A DNA stretch of 64,000 nucleotides. Source: Nymphaea colorata. Taxonomy: Eukaryota; Streptophyta; Magnoliopsida; Nymphaeales; Nymphaeaceae. The notes below the pieces were generated by a model. It was not told the origin of the DNA and ran no database searches. It worked only from the letters and a program-made list of their open reading frames with translations. This document shows positions 24,476 to 37,504 of this stretch, in pieces (the first letter of the stretch is position 1; every line of letters starts with the position of its first letter). The stretch is taken from positions 35,809,706 through 35,873,705 of the forward strand of contig NC_045139.1 in the NCBI RefSeq assembly GCF_008831285.2, read 5' to 3'. The position numbers and the translations under genes are program-made.

Positions 24476-24891
24476 AAAGCTGACTTCACCTGGAGGCACA
24501 GAACCGAAGTTGCCGTTTTGGGCACAAGCTTTCCGGCCACGGAAGCATCCGGATGGTAAAGATCGAGCTTGAGGAGCTCTATTTCCCCATAAGCTTCAAC
24601 GAACTCGACGCCATTGTTGTTGCAGTGGAGCACCGGTTCACCTGTTGGGCTGGTGACGATCTCCCCAGCCAGAGGGTAGTAAGGAATGAGCAGCTTTGAC
24701 AAGCTTTTCTTGAGAGCGCCCATCATACAGTGAAACTTATAAGGTCTGATGGCGCTTGGCTTTTCATAGACAAAGAAGAAGCTGGGATGAAGGGGAGGGA
24801 GAAGCAAGTCTAGATTTGACAGAGGAAGCCATGATTCCGGCAGTGGCGTCTCTGCAGTGAGTAATTCCTTTCTCCTTACTTCAACAATGAA
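23149..24891 (-). CDS. BAHD acyltransferase D, nearly intact, start codon not found
   Basis: A two-exon BAHD gene: exon 1 from about 24891 to 24490 (donor CTCCAG/GTGAAG) and exon 2 24093-23149 (acceptor AAACAG). Exon 2 is fully open (314 aa plus TAA). It has VTELKCGAMV, the catalytic LDHRVSDGHS, VEAFSGCLWKAL, VVDGRTR, YYGNVLSLPYGEL, LDFGWGRSTLGSCYFPWG and GDWIVYMHL. Exon 1 gives ESWLPLSNLDLLLPPLHP, YYPLAGE and HCNNNGVEFVEAY. The pattern resembles coniferyl alcohol acyltransferases, cytosolic enzymes that esterify hydroxycinnamyl alcohols from acyl-CoA. The first 16 or so codons, including the ATG seen in C and E, are replaced by unrelated pyrimidine-rich sequence. The upstream frame is open to a TGA at 24,970-24,972 without an ATG, and the first internal ATGs lie mid-domain. 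It is either a recent pseudogene or a gene using an unrecognised upstream exon. Confidence 0.8.
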
Positions 24892-24968
24892 GGGAAGAAA
24901 AAGTTGGAGCGGGAGAAGAAGTGTCTTGACAAGGAACAGAGGAGAGGAGAGGAGAGAAGAGGCAATGG

Positions 24969-25943
24969 TTCATACAAGTTGGTCATATACTGGTGCATAT
25001 AAAACCAGGTGGCGTGTAGTGTTAAGGTTGTACGCCTCCATGTGTGCGCAAAGGTTGTACGCCTTCATGTGTGCGCAGCTTACGTACCGAGATGACGTTT
25101 TAATAATTAAAAAAAAAAAACTTGTTCTTTCTAGTCATGTCACTTTTTTATTTTCATTTTAATGTGGATGATTAAAAAAATAAAAGTTTAAAAAAGATAT
25201 TTGGTTTTCACAAATAAAAGGCCCACGTGGGCGGCCTCCAGTTGTAGAAGTCTTCTGTCAAACACTTAAAAAAAATATATATAACTTTTACTTATGATAA
25301 TAAAATAATAAAATGGAGATAAAAGGGGAAACCGTCGGTTTTAGTTTTAAGTATGGCAGGAAATGTTAGTAAGTATAGCTGACATCACTCATGTTTTAAT
25401 CACTTCAAATTTTTAAAAAAGAATGTTCTTTTTATTAAAAACACAAAATCTAATTTTTGAATCTAAATTGGTCCAAAACCATAGTTTGAAATCCAAATTA
25501 GATCCAAAAACTCAAATTCAAATCCAAATCATACTCATTTGCTTTTTCTTTTGACCAAAAAATTTCTTTTTAGAGGGCGATTTTAGTCTTTTTGGTAAAC
25601 AAGACTCATTTACCCCTCCTTTTAACAAAAAAACTTTTTTTTAGAGAATGATTTTGGTCTTTTTGGTGAACAATAAACATTTGTCCTTTTTTTTGACAAA
25701 AAAGCCTCCGTGGTTTTGTTCTTTTTTGTGGACAAGACTCATTTATCCTTTTTTTTTTTTACAAAGAACTTCTTTTTAAAGGGCGATTTTGGTCTTTTTG
25801 TTAAACAAGACTCATTTGTCCCTTCTTTTTTACAAAGAACCTCCTTTTAGAGTGTGTACTGGCTGGATGATACCATATGCTTTCTACAGTAAGGGGTCAT
25901 TGTCCTCTTACAATTTGGTGACAATCTAGACGATGTGTGAGGT
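24969..25943. other. Upstream of BAHD D; imperfect tandem repeats
   Basis: At 25,545-25,860 an imperfect unit of about 80 bp (CTTTTTGACAAAAAA, TTTTTAGAGGGCGATTTT, GGTCTTTTTGG, AACAAGACTCATTT) recurs about four times. Otherwise AT-rich with no gene. Confidence 0.6.
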
Positions 25944-26124
25944 CATGGGTGGAGCCAAGGGAGGCCCCCCAGGGTCAAACCCCACTTAAAAAAAATTATG
26001 TGTAAATTTTTAAAAAAGTTTCTTGTTTTATATAAAAATTTTGAAAAATGATATCTTGACCTATGTCAAAATTTGAAAACTTTAATTTGACTCTTCTCAT
26101 GAAAAATCTATGGCTCCACCCTTA
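25944..26124. mobile_element. hAT-like MITE with 8-bp TSD
   Basis: A family member of 181 bp, CATGGGTGGAGCCAAGG to TATGGCTCCACCCTTA. It is flanked by TGTGAGGT on both sides (25936-25943 and 26125-26132). The core TTTTATATAAAAATTTTGAA is present. Confidence 0.8.
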
Positions 26125-29100
26125 TGTGAGGTTGCAGCTTTTCAGGTGAGCGAAAAGTATTAATTCCACCACCCAAAAAAGGCCCGAAGGCCTCCTCATT
26201 CCTCCTACTTCTGGGGTCTTGAGCTACGTCATTGTCAACGATAACAATGATGCACCCTTTAATTTGGATGTCACGCTCTATCACCTTAAGACACAAGAAC
26301 ATGGCGCCCACGAAAATCTCTGCCTTTATACAAGTACGCTATGTCCCTTAAGGTGAGAATCTTTGCCTTTATACAGGTTCTTAGCATAATTAGTTAAGCT
26401 TATGTTCATTTGTGTTTTCTTTTTTAATTTAATATCACCCCTTGTCTCCCTCCAACCTTTGGCATATGAGTCTGTGCACGGTACAGTACCGATGGTTGTA
26501 AACAGCCACCACTCGTTGTCTCGTTGCCGTCCACTCGTTGTCTCGTTGCCGTCACTTAGCGACAGGAACGGGTCTGTGCACGGTAGATCCTGGTGTAGAC
26601 AGCCACCTCTCATTGTCGTCTCGTTGCCATCACTTAAAATACCGCCAGGAAACACCAACAACTGGCTGTACGACTGAGTTAAGAATGGATTCGACTTTGC
26701 ATGCCAAATTCTTGATCCGCCAAACCTGATGGTTCATAATTCGTTTTTTTATGATGGCCAAATCTTTTGTAACACTATGATTGTTCTCTATTTGATGACA
26801 ATGTCTATCACTTGTGACGTTGCATCTTCCGTCACGTTATTTCTCTTATGTTCGTTGTGTTTTTTCCCTTGAATTTAATGGATCGCTCTTTTTTCCGGTA
26901 CAACTTGCATATGGCTCTGTGCATGGTGCAGCCTGGTCTACGTAACCACCTCTCATTGCAGTCACTTAAAAGAACAATCTAGCAACAGGTAAGTGAGGCC
27001 GGGAAATGCCAACAATTGGCCCTATAGCTCAGGAATTAGACTTTGCAAGTCAAATTTTTGATGCATTAAACGTGATGGTTCGATAATTAGTCTTTTAATT
27101 GTGGCCAAATCTTTTGCAAAACAATGATTGTCCTCCAACAATTTGGTGATGTAGGGGTCACATGGCCCTAGCCCCATGTAAATTTTAGAAACTTTTACTT
27201 GTTATGTATAAAAAATTTTCATTCCTTTTGTTTGCCACTAATGCAAAGCTCTCTTTTCAAAAAGAAGATGCAGCGGTTTGGAAGATTACCAACTATATTT
27301 TGATACTCATAATTCAATGTAAGAAGCATGCCTGCCATTGGAAGGTAGCGTCCTCCATTTTCTTCTATCCTTATGTTTATTTGCTTTCTGGATGTGCATA
27401 CACAAGTCGAGTTGATATTGAAACGAATCAATTTAGTTTGGCTCGACTCAGGGGGAGAGTCAAAAAATTTTCATGAGAGAAGCCGAATTAAAGTTTCTAA
27501 ATTTTGACATAAGCCAAAATATCAACTTTCAGAATTTTTATATCCAACAAGTGAAATTTTTTAAAACTTTACATATAAATTTTTAATTTTTAATTTTTAA
27601 TTTATTTTGCTTTAGCTGGACATCTTTTTTCTCAAAGAAACCATTTGACCATATTTAAGTTCCACCTCCTCAATGGAGAAACAAGAAGAACAAAAGAAAA
27701 AAAGAGAAAATATAAAAAAGAAGACAAAAAGGCGAGAGATGTGTCATATATATGGTATCAGTTAAGCCGACTAAAAAACAGCAACCAGCATTTGCATCTT
27801 TATTGGAACGGTTAAAAAATTTAGAAAAAAAAAAAAAAAAGGCAAGGGAAAGAAAAAAAGGGGCTGTAGTTGCAGCACAGCTAAAGGAGTTGGCAGCAAG
27901 CATGAATTTGTCTTAGCCCACCTCTCTTTTGGAACCCATTTGGTGGTTTGAGTGACTTCAAACAGGTCGAAGCCCTCCCCGCACCCTTCTTTTCCATAGC
28001 TGTTTTGAGGCATGAGTGGGAAATTGAAGTGCGTTCTGAACTTTTACATAACTTCGACAAGGCATGGGATAACGAAAGTGTAAAGAAAAAAAAAACATAT
28101 ATTATACATTGAGATAAACTCTAAAAGGCCCTACATTTTACGGAATTTTCTCAAAAACAAGGTTAAAATTAATGCATATTTATCTCACTACAATTTAAAT
28201 TTGTGAAATTACAAGTCTGAAAATTGGCGGTTAATTCGCACTTGTGTCAACCTATGTACAGCACAGTTTGACAATCAGCTTTCAAAACCATGATTGGTAA
28301 CCGAACCACAAAAAGATGATCTTCATTTCTTGTGCACAAAGGTGTGTGATGACCAAAATACCACTGTATAAAGTAGGAAAATAAAATATTTTAGAAGGAC
28401 AAAAAAGGATTATGCAAAAAGTTAAAAAGTACAAGAAAAAATAAACACTTGTTTTAAAAAAATTTTGAAAAATACCCCAATCCTCCCTCCTTTTACCCTT
28501 GGTGTATACTGGTGCATGCACACCCCTGTGCACGCAACTCGATCTTTTTGGCCCTCCAGACAAAAATTGGAATTGTCTTTTAATAACTTGTTAGCCCCTC
28601 ATATGAGCAGCCTGACATATATTGGCAGATTTGATCTCGTCTCCAACTGATTTTTTCAGACATACATGCTCCCACACACTTCCTAAAGGGGGACTCAAGC
28701 TTTCCGTAGACATTTGTGGATATCAAATCTGGACCGTCTAATTCTACAATGGACGGCCCATATCTCTCCTCCTCCCTCTCTCTCCCACTGCTCATTCTCT
28801 CTCCCGTCTTCTTCCAAAGGGGCCAGCAATGCAGTGTAGCTGGAGTGGTGAGGGAGCCACTTGGGCTCCCCTTGCAAGAAGATGAGAGACACAGAGGATT
28901 TGAAGGTGAGAAAGGGGGAGGGAGGGAGAGAGGGAGCCACTTTTCGTCCAGCCTTTCCATAGCTTTCCTGGTGTTCCCCTTGCATTTTTCTTGCGGAGTC
29001 TTTTTGTTGACTGCCCTTTCTCCTATCGTTTACTTGCCCTTCCCTCCCCCTCACCCTGAAGCAGCTTCTTCTCTTTTCTCCTTCACCCTGCACTTTCCAT

Positions 29101-29788
29101 TTCCTTCTGTACAGGGGCCTTTTCCATTGTGCAGACCATGGCAATATGGTCATTCACAGCCCAGTGCACGAAATATAGTGAAAGGGCCAGCCCATATAAC
29201 CAGTTTCAACACAATTGGGATGTTCAACAAGCCGAGCCAACTTGGACATCATTTCAAGACAATAATGTGTTTCTTCTATAATTGGACAAGAATTGCACGT
29301 CTCATATGTGAGGCAACAAACGCCATAGCTAACATTAAGGACTGAAATACAATCATAATCCTGCACTTTTGAAATGTCTAGTAACACCAAATAACATCAT
29401 GTTTACAAAAGATTCAGTGGTAATTTAAGTCAAAAAGCCAACACAACGGATGCTTTCTCTGCATCTGCTTTGAATTCCACATGGCAATAACCCTGTGGCA
29501 ATTGACCCTCAAAAAAAAAGAAATGAGAAAGGACATAGTCTCCACTATTCCGGCTAAACAACAGGGCCAAGCCATTGTAGGCGGCAACAATTTAGAACCA
29601 CTAATTACCATGATTCGTTGCCAAATGAATTTTGATTAATTGACTGACGATGGTACAACATAGCAAACTGCCATCACTTGGTTCAGGTTACTGTGCAAGC
29701 CATGTACTCATAAGAGTAGGCCAACGATCCAAATCCAATGCAAGTGGGCTAGGAGTACAGTTGAAGGTTTGTGCAACCTCCTTCTCAA
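26125..29788. other. Intergenic DNA with a degenerate duplication
   Basis: About 26,399-26,840 and 26,845-27,160 are diverged copies of one unit: both start TTATGTTC, later have CTGTGCA.GGT, CCACCTCTCATTG, GATGGTTC and GGCCAAATCTTTTG. Truncated MITE pieces lie at 27,155-27,225 and 27,445-27,600. A GC-rich block at 28,695-29,345 is open on both strands (209 codons +, 152 codons -) with no recognisable domain. I regard it as unresolved, possibly a 5' UTR or an old gene remnant. Confidence 0.45.
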
Positions 29789-29989
29789 CAGGGGTGGAGC
29801 CAAGGGGGGCCCCGCATGGGCCCTTGCCAGTTGCCCCACTTCAAAAAAAAAAATCAAAAATTTACATATAAATTTTAAGAAATTTCACTTGTTTTATATA
29901 AAAAATTTGAAAAAGAGTATTTTAACCCCAGCAAAATTTAGAAACCTTAATTTCGGCCCTCTCATGAAAAATTTCTGGCTCAACCCCTG
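29789..29989. mobile_element. hAT-like MITE with near-perfect TSD
   Basis: 201 bp, CAGGGGTGGAGCCAAGG to TTCTGGCTCAACCCCTG. The flanks CTTCTCAA and TTTCTCAA are a 7-of-8 target duplication. Confidence 0.8.
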
Positions 29990-32303
29990 TTTCTCAACTA
30001 ACGGCGCTTCAAATGAATTCATTTCATAATACATGCAATACAAGTAGCATTAAACTCCAAGTAATGACCAAAGGAAAATAAATGAACTAGAGATCATAAT
30101 AGCTTTCGTTTTGAAATTGTCAATTATATTAAATAAAGAAGAATAACAATAAGACTAGTTCCTTTTTAAAAAAATAATACATAAAGGGCCATTGGCACCA
30201 ATATGCTGAACCATTTCTAACTTCCATTTATAAATTATTTCACCTCCATTCCCTTCACAAAGAGCATCGCTTGAGAACAAGCCAAAACTAGTATTAGTGA
30301 AACCAGTTATTATGAAAAGATTAGCCAGTCAATTAAGCAACTTTCACAACCCCACACAAAGTAGCAATGAACAAACATGAAAGAAATTAAATTATAGCGC
30401 ATATAAAAAGTAGCGACAACAAATGAAGTTGATAAGGTATAATAAAAAATTGCAGACCATGGCTACATTTAAGCTGCATTTCCAGCAGTAGCGTGTACAA
30501 GAGAAACAAACAATGATCTTAACAAAAAATGATACTTAAGACGGTGCTTCCAACCGTAAAGAAATAAATCGAGCACAAGCATCTATAGGATAAAACAATT
30601 TGATTCAAAACATATTTTATCTCAAAATAGTTTTTATAAATATATTAGGATGTTTAAATTTTATTTAAAATAAATTTTCAGCAAAAAATTAAAGGGACTT
30701 GTTTTTGTCACGTCATTGCGAAGAGAGGAGAAACCCAACACCCCATTCGACTCAGGCTCACGCCCGAAAAAATGGGCACCATTCTGGCCCGATCAATTAT
30801 TGGGCCGGCTTGGGTGCATGTGATAATTTGTTTAATATAAATTTTATTAATTTTTATACATAATTATAATATTTTATTAAAAATTAATTATATATATATA
30901 TATATATTTTAGTCGAGTCTGGGTTTCAGGCGTCAGGCCGGGCTGGGCCGGACGGAAGCAGAAAGGTAATAATGAATGAGGAAAGAAACAAGGATAAGAT
31001 CTATGTCACATGGTACTTTTGAATAGTTGTGCAACCGTGCCAATGTTAGTACTAGCACTAGTGCTATCCAACACAACACATATGATTTTGTTGGCTGAAC
31101 CAGTTCAAAACTGACCATATCAAATGTATACATAACTAAACTATGTCATGTAAATATAGATAAATAAGACTACTAAACAGCTAAATAACTATTTAACAAA
31201 TGATTTATTACTGCATCCACACCCGCATCCACACTTGCACTTACACCCGCACTAATGTGACCTAAGATAAGGTGATATTATCAAGAGGTGAACATGAACA
31301 AAGATATTGAGCCAAAACTAGTAGGCTTTACAGCAGCTAGCGTGTTTGCTGTACATTGAGAACTTACCCTGGAGATTTACTCTTACCCTCCTAGTGTTAT
31401 CTTTGCAGAATTTAACGACTTTGGTAGAGGCCGCAGAAGATATTTGAGCAAGCAGTTGCGGAATTTGCAGAAGGCGGGCGATAATTGAAAAGCTGCCAAC
31501 TGAGGCATTTTTTCTGGTCAAACTGAATCTAAAGATTGTTGATCACGTAAAGCCCCGTAGCTAGTTATACAATATTTTGTCACTACGGCATTCAATCTTG
31601 CCCAAGGGCAACTGGGTAGCGCTTGGAACTCAAATTTGATTATCATTTAATAACTTGATCATCAAAACTTGGTATTGCACTTTATCTTAGCCAAAAAGTC
31701 AAGACAACATAGCGCACAATAAGGATGTCAATAGATCAAATTCGAATTGGATACCTTCCAACTTTTTTGCATATTTACATATTTCAATTTGAATATGAAC
31801 AAAAAAAAGTCATAACGGAATTCAAATCTGAAACCCAATCTCAAAATCTGCATCCCAACCAAATCCTACTTATACATTCATATGTGAATCCGAATCTAGC
31901 TGATTTTCAAAACATAAGAACACTAGATATAGAATATCTATTTACAACAAAATCAGATCCTAATCAAGATCCAAATCCGATTGGATATTTATGTATATTC
32001 AAATTCAAATCCAACTGGATGTGATTTATTGAATCCAAATATAAATCCAATCGGATTTCTTCATCATCAGATATTCAATTTTTTTTCATTTTTTTGTCAG
32101 AATGTTTTGGTCAGACATTCGACCCAAATAAAATCAGATACATGGACATCCTTATGCAACCCCAGTTTTTTACTTTTGACTGCTAAAATCTTCCACAATC
32201 TTCAAACTCAAATCCATTATCCGATCATTCTTGTACCTTATGAACAAAATGAAACAGAAGCACATAAAACTTAAGATATGGACAGAAGCTGGACACAGTT
32301 GTA
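29990..32303. other. Intergenic DNA downstream of BAHD C
   Basis: It holds a copy of the ACCGGGTC-type repeat at about 30,745-30,960 (with GGCCCGATC and CCGGGCTGGGCCGG words around a TA-rich core) and the element at 31,720-32,154. No gene was found. Confidence 0.5.
31720..32154. mobile_element. MITE-like element, GGATGTCAAT family, copy 2
   Basis: The ends are TAAGGATGTCAATAGATC and CATGGACATCCTTA. The interior is made of ATCCAAATCCGA-type words. No clear target duplication. Confidence 0.6.
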
Positions 32304-33537
32304 CTAGTGCTGAAGCAGTTGGAGATGATCTAAATTGAGTGGGTGTAATATATCCCCAAGCTCAGCTTCCACGACATCTAACTGGTGCTTGAGAAGATGC
32401 ATGTAGATAACCCAATCCCCGTTTTCAGAGAGGCTCGGCATTGGCACTGACATAACATAGCCCGAGTCCGCACCCCATGGGAAATAACAAGACCCAAGAA
32501 TTGGTCTTCCCCACCCAAAATCTAGCTTGTTGGTCTGGAAAATCCTTCCACTGAAGAATGCAAACAAAGGTCCTTTCTTATCGCCATTGCATAGAAAAAG
32601 CGATTAGAGGATGCGGCCTATGGCCTTCGACCCAGTCCACTAAATCTTGAAAATGATCCTTAGTAAGGATAGGCCTAAGAAAATCTTGAACTTGGTCAGC
32701 TACCCAACTCAGTGGTCTCCTCTTCAACTCGTTGGTATTTAATTCACCATAAGGAAGTGACAAGACATTGCCATAATACCTAGCCATTATATCCATTGAT
32801 CTCACATCGTCTACCAATCGCGACCGTCCATCTATAATCACTCCCATCTTCCAAGTTTCCCCTCTCCAGCACTCTTTGCCATTGCCTTCCACATGCAGCC
32901 GCTGAATGCTTCAAACTTGGTCCTCTTGGTGCCATGGCTGCTAATAGCAAGAGCTTGGAGAGAGGCCATGGCTTCCGCCTTCATGTAGTAAATCCTGCCT
33001 ACGTATTCGTGTGCTCGAGGTGGATAGGGCAGTGCTGGTGGTGCAACCCTGTATAGATCATTGAAAGACTTGTCCGGCAATCCCAGCCGGCGCGGGCTGA
33101 GAATGGAGCGCCGGAAAGTTGGGGTTACGGATATGGTGCCGGATGTGGTCATATCTGCCCATGCCTCTAAAAACATGTTGGCCGAGTAGCCGTCTGTGAT
33201 TCTGTGATCTTGGATGCAGGCGAGACCATTGCTCCACACTTGAGCTCCGTAACCTGTTCCATAGTAACCATATGTGGAACATGAGTGCGGGTACGTTTGG
33301 GTGAGGCATCTCTCTATCTCCCATTACCTATGGAAAATAACTAAAAGCAGTCTCAAGATGAGCTCGAAAAACCAGTCTACTCCTATTTTACAATGCTTTT
33401 TCCTGTTGGTTCCTTCCCTATCACTCTCACCTACGTTTTATCTCTCTTTTCTACTTTTTCTTTTCCAGAATTATCTTCCTCACCATATGATTGGTAGACC
33501 ATATGCAAACAGGTTTTAAAATTCGGTACCCATAATA

Positions 33538-33893
33538 TGTTGGGTCAAGTGTATTTGCAGCGGAGGATGCACGTAGTCGCCTGCACAGTAACTTCTCCAG
33601 CCAGCTGGGACGATCCCATGTAAAACCAAACAGAACAAGTGCAAGAGGAGGAGAAAGAAGTAGATGTTAGATTTTCGGGTTTTCTTCCAAGGGGCTGCTC
33701 ACGGCTGATTAGTATGTTCAAGAGAGCTTGCTAGGAATATATAGTCCAGCCCCTTAGGTTTTTCCCAAACCCTAGCTGCGGTTCTTTGGGAGATTTTCTA
33801 GGAGATTTTTTAGGAACAGTTTTAGATTAAAATCTAGTAACTGCTTTGCAATTACTAGATATCCGGATAGGGCTCAATGGCCACTATCCAACA
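33538..33893 (-). repeat. 3' LTR of the copia element (356 bp)
   Basis: It runs from TGTTGGGTCAAGTG to CTATCCAACA (plus-strand view), with TG...CA ends. It differs from the other LTR by 7 substitutions and a 12-bp indel (TGCAATTACTAG present here). Confidence 0.95.
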
Positions 33894-33903
33894 TCTCCCA
33901 CTT
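33894..33903 (-). other. Polypurine tract
   Basis: AAGTGGGAGA on the minus strand directly precedes the 3' LTR, the position where plus-strand DNA synthesis is primed in copia elements. Confidence 0.8.
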
Positions 33904-34058
33904 GGCCATGAGACCGCCAGTTTTCTTCCACTATATGTGGGTTTTCTTTATTCAATTTGTTACGTGGTTTTCCTTAATTGGCTTATCCAACGTAACCTAA
34001 ACCTTTTTCAAGGTTTACAGCGAGGTTTTTCATTCAATGGTTTTTCCTTCGTAACCTA

Positions 34059-35345
34059 TCAAATATATCTTAGCCCCATATGAGCTACATGTTTTGAAAA
34101 CAAGTGTTCAGATATTCCTTTGGTTAAGAGATCAGCCACCATATCATTTGTAGGCAAATATTCAACTGAGATTTCATTTTTCTCGATCATTTCATGAACA
34201 TAATGGTATTTCACCGTTATATGTTTACTCTTTGAGCTAACAGCTCCATTTTTCATAAGAGATATCGCTGCCTGATTATCACAGTATAGTTGGATCTGTT
34301 CATGAACAAGATCTAATTTCAAGTCTTTCAAGAACCGATTTATCCAGACAGCAAAAGTAGTTGCAACATTGCATGCTACATACTCTGCTTCCTGTGTGTG
34401 CTGAGCAACACATCCCTGTTTCTTACAGGACCAGGCTATCGCCCCACCTCCAAAGAGAAAAACATATCCTGAAGTGGATTTACTATCATCTTTGCAGCCT
34501 GCAAAATCTGCATCAGAATAGCAAACTAAAGTTAGCTCATCTGCTTGATAAAACAATTTTAGTCCTTTTGTTCTTTTAATATACCGGAAAATTCTTTTGA
34601 CTGCTTGCCAATGAGGCCATCCAGGATTACTTTGATAACGACTTACCAGACCGATAGGAAAACTTATGTTTGGTCTGATACAAAGCATTAAATACATCAG
34701 ACTACCAACCGCTTGTGTATATGGAACATTTAATTTTTGTTGTCCTTCACCAGGACAATCACTCATGCTTAAGTTTGCTCCTTTAGCTATAGGAGTCTCA
34801 ATTGGTTTGCAGTCTAACATACGACATTTCTTCAAGATATAATCAATATATCGTTCCTGGCTTAAACTCAGGTTTCTTGAGTTTCTATCTCGAGTGATTT
34901 TGATTCCTAATATATAGCATGCTTCACCCAAGTCCTTCATTTCAAAGTTTTTGTTTAGCCAAGTCTTCGTTTTGAGTATCATATCGTTATCATTTCCTGT
35001 TAGCAATATGTCATCAACATATAATGATAGAATACAGAAAAGGCTTCCACTTTTCCAAACATACACACAGTGGTCTAGTTGGTTTTCAACGAACCCAAGT
35101 TTTATAATTGCTTTGTGAAAAGCAAAATACCACTGTCTATGAGACTATTTCAGTCCATACAACGATTTATTCAACTTGTACACTTTGTCTTCTTTTTCCT
35201 TGATGACATATCCCTACGGTTGAGTCATATATATAGTTTCTTTTAACTCACCATTCAGAAAAGCAGTCTTCACATCCATCTGACAAATATCCAAGTCATA
35301 GAATGCCGCGACAGCCAAAATTATTCTGATTGATGCGAACTTTGC
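34059..35345 (-). pseudogene. copia reverse transcriptase and RNase H region
   Basis: Reverse transcriptase motifs are [13 protein letters not shown] and the catalytic LYVDDILLTGND. RNase H follows, with YSDADFAGCKDD, STSGYVF and QEAEYVA, and the polyprotein ends near HMGLRYI. Two in-frame TAG codons at 35214-35216 and 35145-35147 replace expected glutamines, the second in the LYGLKQ motif. A 1-bp loss near 35,348 separates this part from the integrase frame. Confidence 0.93.
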
Positions 35346-36745
35346 ATCGGCGAATAGGTCCCTGAGTAATCAATTCCTTCCTTTTGGGAAAAACCTTTCG
35401 CCACTAGTCTGACTTTGAATTTTTCAACTGATTCGTCAGTTTTATACTTCTTCCTTAGCACCCATTTACATCCAATCGGTTTTCTGTCATTAGGAAGATC
35501 TACTAATTCCCAGACTTTATTCTTTTCTATAGATTCAATTTCTTCATCCATAGCATTCACTGAATCCGACGATTCATGCGAGCTAACCGCTTCATTATAT
35601 GTCAGATTGTCAGACATTTCATCAATATCTGCTAAATAGCATAGCTCCTCTGCCAGATATACATGATAATCATTTAAATATGAAGGAGGAGCTCTAGGTC
35701 TTTTATGACCTGATAACGTCTGAGATGACGAGATATTCATATCAGTTGGTTTATTTCCTAACTGATCTTCAGTCGGTTCATTACCTGACTGTTCCTCAGA
35801 CGATTCCTGCTCAGTTGGTTCATTGTCAAAATGACCTCCAGTCGGCTCATTACCAGACTGATCTCCAGTCAGTTCATTACCAGACTGATCATCTGAATAA
35901 ATCAGATCATCCAGTGTATCGTTTCGATATTCTACTGGATCAAAATCTTTATTGTTGAGTTCTTCTATGAACTCTACATCTCTGCTTTCTATAAGTCTCA
36001 TAAATGAGTGATATAATCTGTAGCCCTTGGATCCTTTTGGGTATCCAATAAATATACATCTCACTGATCTGTTATCTAGTTTATCCAGTTTTGGATCTAG
36101 AATTTTCACGTGTGCTACAGATCTCCATCTCCTTAAATATCTTAGATTTGATTTTACACCAGTCCATCTTTCATAAAGAGTGATTGGGACTGCTTTGCAG
36201 GGCACTCGGTTTATTGTATACATAGTTGTTAACACAGCTTCAACCCAAAAGACTTTTGGTAATTGTGCTCCTGCCAACATGGATCTCACCATGTTTAAGA
36301 GGGTTCTGTTACACCTCTCAGCCACACCATTCTGTTGTGGTGTCATAGGCATTGTCTTTTGCCTATTAATTCCAAGGTCTTTGCAGTATTCGAGGAATTC
36401 GCTAGAAGTGTATTCTCCTCCTCGATCAGACCTTACAATTTTGATATTTCTTCCAAGTTGTCTCTCGACTTCATATTTGTATTCCTTGAATTTCTCAAGT
36501 GCTTCTGATTTATATATGATTAAGTATATGTAACCAAATCTTGAGAAGTCGTCAATAAATGTTATGAAATATAACTTGTCACTGTGAGTTTGGATCCTGA
36601 AAGGTCTACAGATATCAGTATGAATTATCTCTAATAATTCAGTGGCTCGAATTGCTTCAGACAGAAATGGTTTCCTTGTCATTTTTCTGTATACACATGA
36701 CTCGCATTTCGCAAAATTATTTATATTTATGTCAGGTATTAAACC
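35346..36745 (-). pseudogene. copia integrase region
   Basis: It includes KCESC of the zinc-binding part, the catalytic triad in HTDICRPF, DDFSRF and GVAERCNRTLL, and the C-terminal FIGYPKGSKGYRLY. The N-terminal W-H-x-R-L-x-H motif is WPERLSH, so one zinc ligand is lost. Between integrase and reverse transcriptase is a linker with five imperfect repeats of the type QSGNEPT (about 35,745-35,890). The end of this frame has the start of the reverse transcriptase ([28 protein letters not shown]). Confidence 0.92.
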
Positions 36746-37504
36746 TTATTGTGCTAGAGTCTGCATCTTTTTTATGCTTATATGGCTTAATCTTTCAGGC
36801 CATAAGTTTACATTCACACTCATTGCACAGTTTAAATAAGCAGAACTTGAAGCTGCATTCATGTCATTCAGTTTGAACATACCATGTTCTTTCACAAATT
36901 TTCCACCAAACATGAACCTTCCATGTTTTCCCGCTGTTACTTTCCCTGGAATAAAACGTACTTCAAAACCTTTCCCAGTTAGTGCAGGAACAGACACTAG
37001 ATTCCTCCTCATGGAGGGGACATACAAAACCTCGTTAAGTACAACACTTGTACCCTCAACATTTAGACGATATGCCCTAATTCCCATGACATCACAATAA
37101 GAGTTGTTTCCCATATAGACTTTGTGGGTTCCCGGACTCAGATTTTCCATGTGAATCACTCCTTCTTTTGTCTTTGCAATGTGACGAGTAGCTCCCGAAT
37201 CGACTCACCATCCAGTTAGATCTCCATCTGCAAACAGACATTCTGACACGACACAGATGACTCCTTTGTCAGAGTCCCCTTGAGGCTTCCTTCTGTTGTA
37301 GTTGCTCTGACCATTGTTGTCTTTCTTACTCGGGAATTTTGTCCTGCAGTTCTTCTTTATATGTCCAGGTTTTTCGCATCTGTAGCATTTCACTACAGTT
37401 CCTTGAGATTTCTTAGTACCTGCATAATTGCCCTTTAACTTGTCATCGTTTCGATTTTTAAATTGTTTTGGTTTTACAGGCACATGACTACCAGCAGGTT
37501 TTTC
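36746..37504 (-). pseudogene. copia nucleocapsid and protease region
   Basis: A CCHC zinc knuckle (CYRCEKPGHIKKNC) is followed by the protease active site DSGAT. Immediately before it a Trp codon has become TGA (37205-37207). The region continues through LYVPSMRRNLVSV and ends at a TAA (36746-36748) that interrupts the segment leading to integrase. Confidence 0.9.

Noticed and set aside
28695-29345. Long open frames on both strands (209 and 152 codons)
   Set aside because: Pyrimidine/purine-biased sequence opens both strands, and neither product has a recognisable domain.
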